Source: Chloranthus sessilifolius (taxonomy: Eukaryota; Streptophyta; Magnoliopsida; Chloranthales; Chloranthaceae). Taken from it: a stretch of DNA of 64,000 nt. The stretch is taken from contig CM037584.1 of assembly GCA_021018995.1 (NCBI GenBank), forward strand, positions 151,189,317-151,253,316, written 5' to 3'. How positions within the stretch are numbered: the first letter of the stretch is position 1; the number at the start of each line of letters is the position of its first letter. Below, piece after piece: positions 62,001 to 64,000 of this stretch. A program made the position numbers and the translations under genes. The notes beneath the pieces were generated by a model, which saw only the letters and a program-made list of their open reading frames with translations, had not been told where the DNA came from and made no database searches.

Positions 62001-63870
62001 GTAAGTAGGAAAAGTATCAGGAGCAAGGGGTCTGGAATGATGGGGATTATGGGTGGGATGGTTAGGATGGGTTGGAAAGGTGAGGTTGGGGCATGGGTGA
62101 ATTGGGTTGGTGGTGGAGAAGGTGGGTCAGGGGTGAAATGGGTTGGCTGTGGTGAATCAGGTAGAGGTATAAAATCATGGTTGATGTCCTCCATAATGGA
62201 GTCCAACATGGTTGAGAACCCCTCAGTGGCATATGGGTCTAGGTCATAGAAAGGGAAAAATGAATGGAATAGGGAGGGAATCAGTAGTGATGAGTTGCTC
62301 CATGGGTTCAAAGGGTGGTAAAGGGTCAGTGGTTGTGGCTTGGTCAATGTCAGTAGGCATGGTCTAATTGTCATCCACTATGAAAGGTGAAGGTGGGGTT
62401 GGTTGGGTGCTAGGTATACCACTGGTTTGGGGGACTGAGATGGGATGGGTTGATGGGATGGCCTTTAGACTTGGTGTAGGTTGTGGTATGAGGTCTGGTG
62501 TGTATGTGATTGCTTTGATTTGTGTGGAGGATTTTTTTTTGTGTATTTTCTGGTAATGGTGGGAGTGGGTAAAGTGAAAGGAAATGTGGGTTGACTGGGG
62601 TCTGGCACAGGGATAGGGGTGGTTGTTTTAGATGGGGATGATGGAGAAATGGCAAATATGGGGATTGTGGAAGATGTAGGGGGTGGAATGGTGGATGTAG
62701 GAGGAACTGGCATTATGCTGGTGGTGATGATGGAAGGTTGAGTGGTGGTGTATGGGATGGCTGAGCTAGCAGCAGCAGGAGTATCTGGTGTAGCAACAGT
62801 TGCTGCTGCTACTTGTGCTTCTTGGATGGTGGGGGCTACCTCAGCCATCTGATCTTTCTTCTTCTTCACCATTATCAGACTAATCTCCCAAACTTCTTTC
62901 CAAACTGAATAGGTGGCAGTGTCTCTGTATCCTCCCCCGTCTGAAACTGGTAACCCCCTCTTTTAGCAGTGCTATAATCAGCTTGCTATATGGCAGTGCA
63001 TGGGACTTTTGCTTCTTTTGCACCTTCAGATGGATGTCCATATCATCAAAGATCAGCTGGGCAGTATCAAAGTAATTCCCCTGAGAGAAGTTATAGATGG
63101 AATCAGCTATGGGGTGCCCTTCTCTCATGCTGGTGCCCAATCACATATATGTTCCTCCTCAGAATATGATCCATGAACAACAGACTGGGCTCCAAATCTC
63201 TCCTCCTGATGGAGTCTCCTGAGGCATGTATTCCTCTTGTAATCTTCTCAGCTATCTCAGAAATGGGAGCAATCAGAGGTGCCCCTAAGGCACACTCTAG
63301 GTTGTATGCAACTGGCATCCCTAAAGCTAAGGCAATCTCAACTGGATTTATCAACATTTCCAAGTCATCTACTAAAACCAGCAACACAGGGTTTCTAGCA
63401 TTATCTTTCTTGACTCTGATGTTCTGATAAAATAGCTAGACTAACCTAGGAAAAGGTAACTCCAATGGAGGCCTGAGTAGAGATGCCAACGAGGCCTTGA
63501 TCAGAAATTCTATAGATTAGGTAGACAAGGACTCCTTCTCAAACAATGCCTTAGCAAAGGCAGTCTCAGGCTCTAATTTAATGACAGCCATGAACTCACT
63601 GGGAGTTGTCAGTGGATTACCTTCAGGGACAACCTCCTTGCCATTTTTTTGTTTCTTGGCCTTTTTAAGGCTAGCATTAATAGCCCTAGCCCTCTTTTTT
63701 GGTGCATTTTTCTTTCTGGGGTTCTCAGGTTGGGGAACTAGGGCATCAATGCCCTCCCTAGTGGATGTCTCAGCAATCCTTACTGATTTTTCTTGTTGTT
63801 GTGGGGATGTCTATTTGAGGGGGGTCAAGGTTCTCCACAAAGGGGCTTTTGTCAGCCATTTCACTAAATC
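62001..63870 (-). pseudogene. Element B second reading frame, N-terminal and core part
   Basis: On minus it starts MADKSPFVENLDPPQ at 63870, then after a frame change a basic region (KKRARAINASLKKAKKQK). The PF20167-like core follows: LLVLVDDLEMLINPVEIALA, RRDLEPSLLFMDHILRRNIY (63387-63103), FSQGNYFDTAQLIFDDMD and HALPYSKLIIALLKEG (63140-62880). After another break come Ala/Thr/Pro-rich sequence (62872-62465) and DFIPLPDSPQPTHFTPDPPS (to about 62030). At 62001 it is cut by element D and resumes at 49256. It is more broken than the D copy. The PLPDSP and PPSPPPT motifs are shared by both. Confidence 0.7.
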
Positions 63871-64000
63871 CTAAGGTTCTAGGGTTGGAAAAACAATCCC
63901 TAGGTACCAACAACTCCATTGAGGTGTCTCCACACAAAATCAAATAGCAGACCAGAGGAAATACAAATTAAACTCACAACTTGAGAAAATAAAGCACTTA
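63871..64000 (-). other. Upstream flank of the element B second frame
   Basis: Non-coding sequence at the window edge. I see no CpG-motif cluster or TATA box comparable to the one in D within these 130 bp. The rest of B, including its 5' LTR, lies outside. Confidence 0.4.

Overview
The window is nuclear DNA from a flowering plant. The captured gene fragments are plant-type (ADP-glucose pyrophosphorylase, very-long-chain ketoacyl reductase, GH17 beta-1,3-glucanase), LTR elements of plant-only lineages (Athila, Tat/Ogre, Tekay-like) fill the window, and intron splice sites are ordinary GT-AG. I cannot name the species. I see no intact host gene, tRNA, rRNA or CRISPR. The 64 kb is one nest of mobile elements, most of whose boundaries can be read from TG...CA ends and target-site duplications (TSDs).

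Layout. The outermost host is element E, a degenerate Tekay-like LTR element (+, 16419-19212) whose two LTRs were each broken by a later insertion. On its left sits a Tat/Ogre-type Ty3 element (-, 3938-16418) with gag, protease, RT, RNase H and integrase recognisable but full of stops and frameshifts. That element is broken in its 3' untranslated region by element A, an Athila-like element (-, 1-3937, cut by the window edge). On the right, E's 3' LTR is broken by element B (-, 19213 to beyond 64000). Element C (+, 19599-44350, TSD TTATG) lies inside B's 3' LTR. C's own 3' LTR contains a 13.4-kb CACTA transposon (25876-39309, TSD TGA) and a solo Tekay-like LTR (41657-44163, TSD CACCT). Element D (-, 49257-62000, TSD GTAAG) lies inside B's second reading frame.

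A, B, C and D share a tRNA-Asp-type primer site or its decayed form, leader motifs and a 3' polypurine tract. B and D carry a second large reading frame (PF20167-like) instead of pol. D has gag plus this frame and no reverse transcriptase or integrase, and C has almost no coding capacity, so these are non-autonomous members that would depend on enzymes supplied in trans.

The most interesting object is the CACTA transposon. It has no recognisable transposase. Between its terminal repeats it carries exon-sized pieces of at least eight unrelated plant genes: ARL8-type GTPase, glucose-6-phosphate 1-epimerase, nucleostemin-like GTPase, ADP-glucose pyrophosphorylase large subunit, beta-ketoacyl reductase, a WDR62/MABP1-like WD40 protein, an LRR receptor kinase and a GH17 glucanase. 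Introns and splice sites are kept, so capture was at the DNA level. Other notable structures are a separate short-motif array in each LTR family, a hairpin array in the solo LTR, and a U3-like promoter inside element D ahead of its second reading frame. All family assignments come from remembered motifs and were not database-checked.
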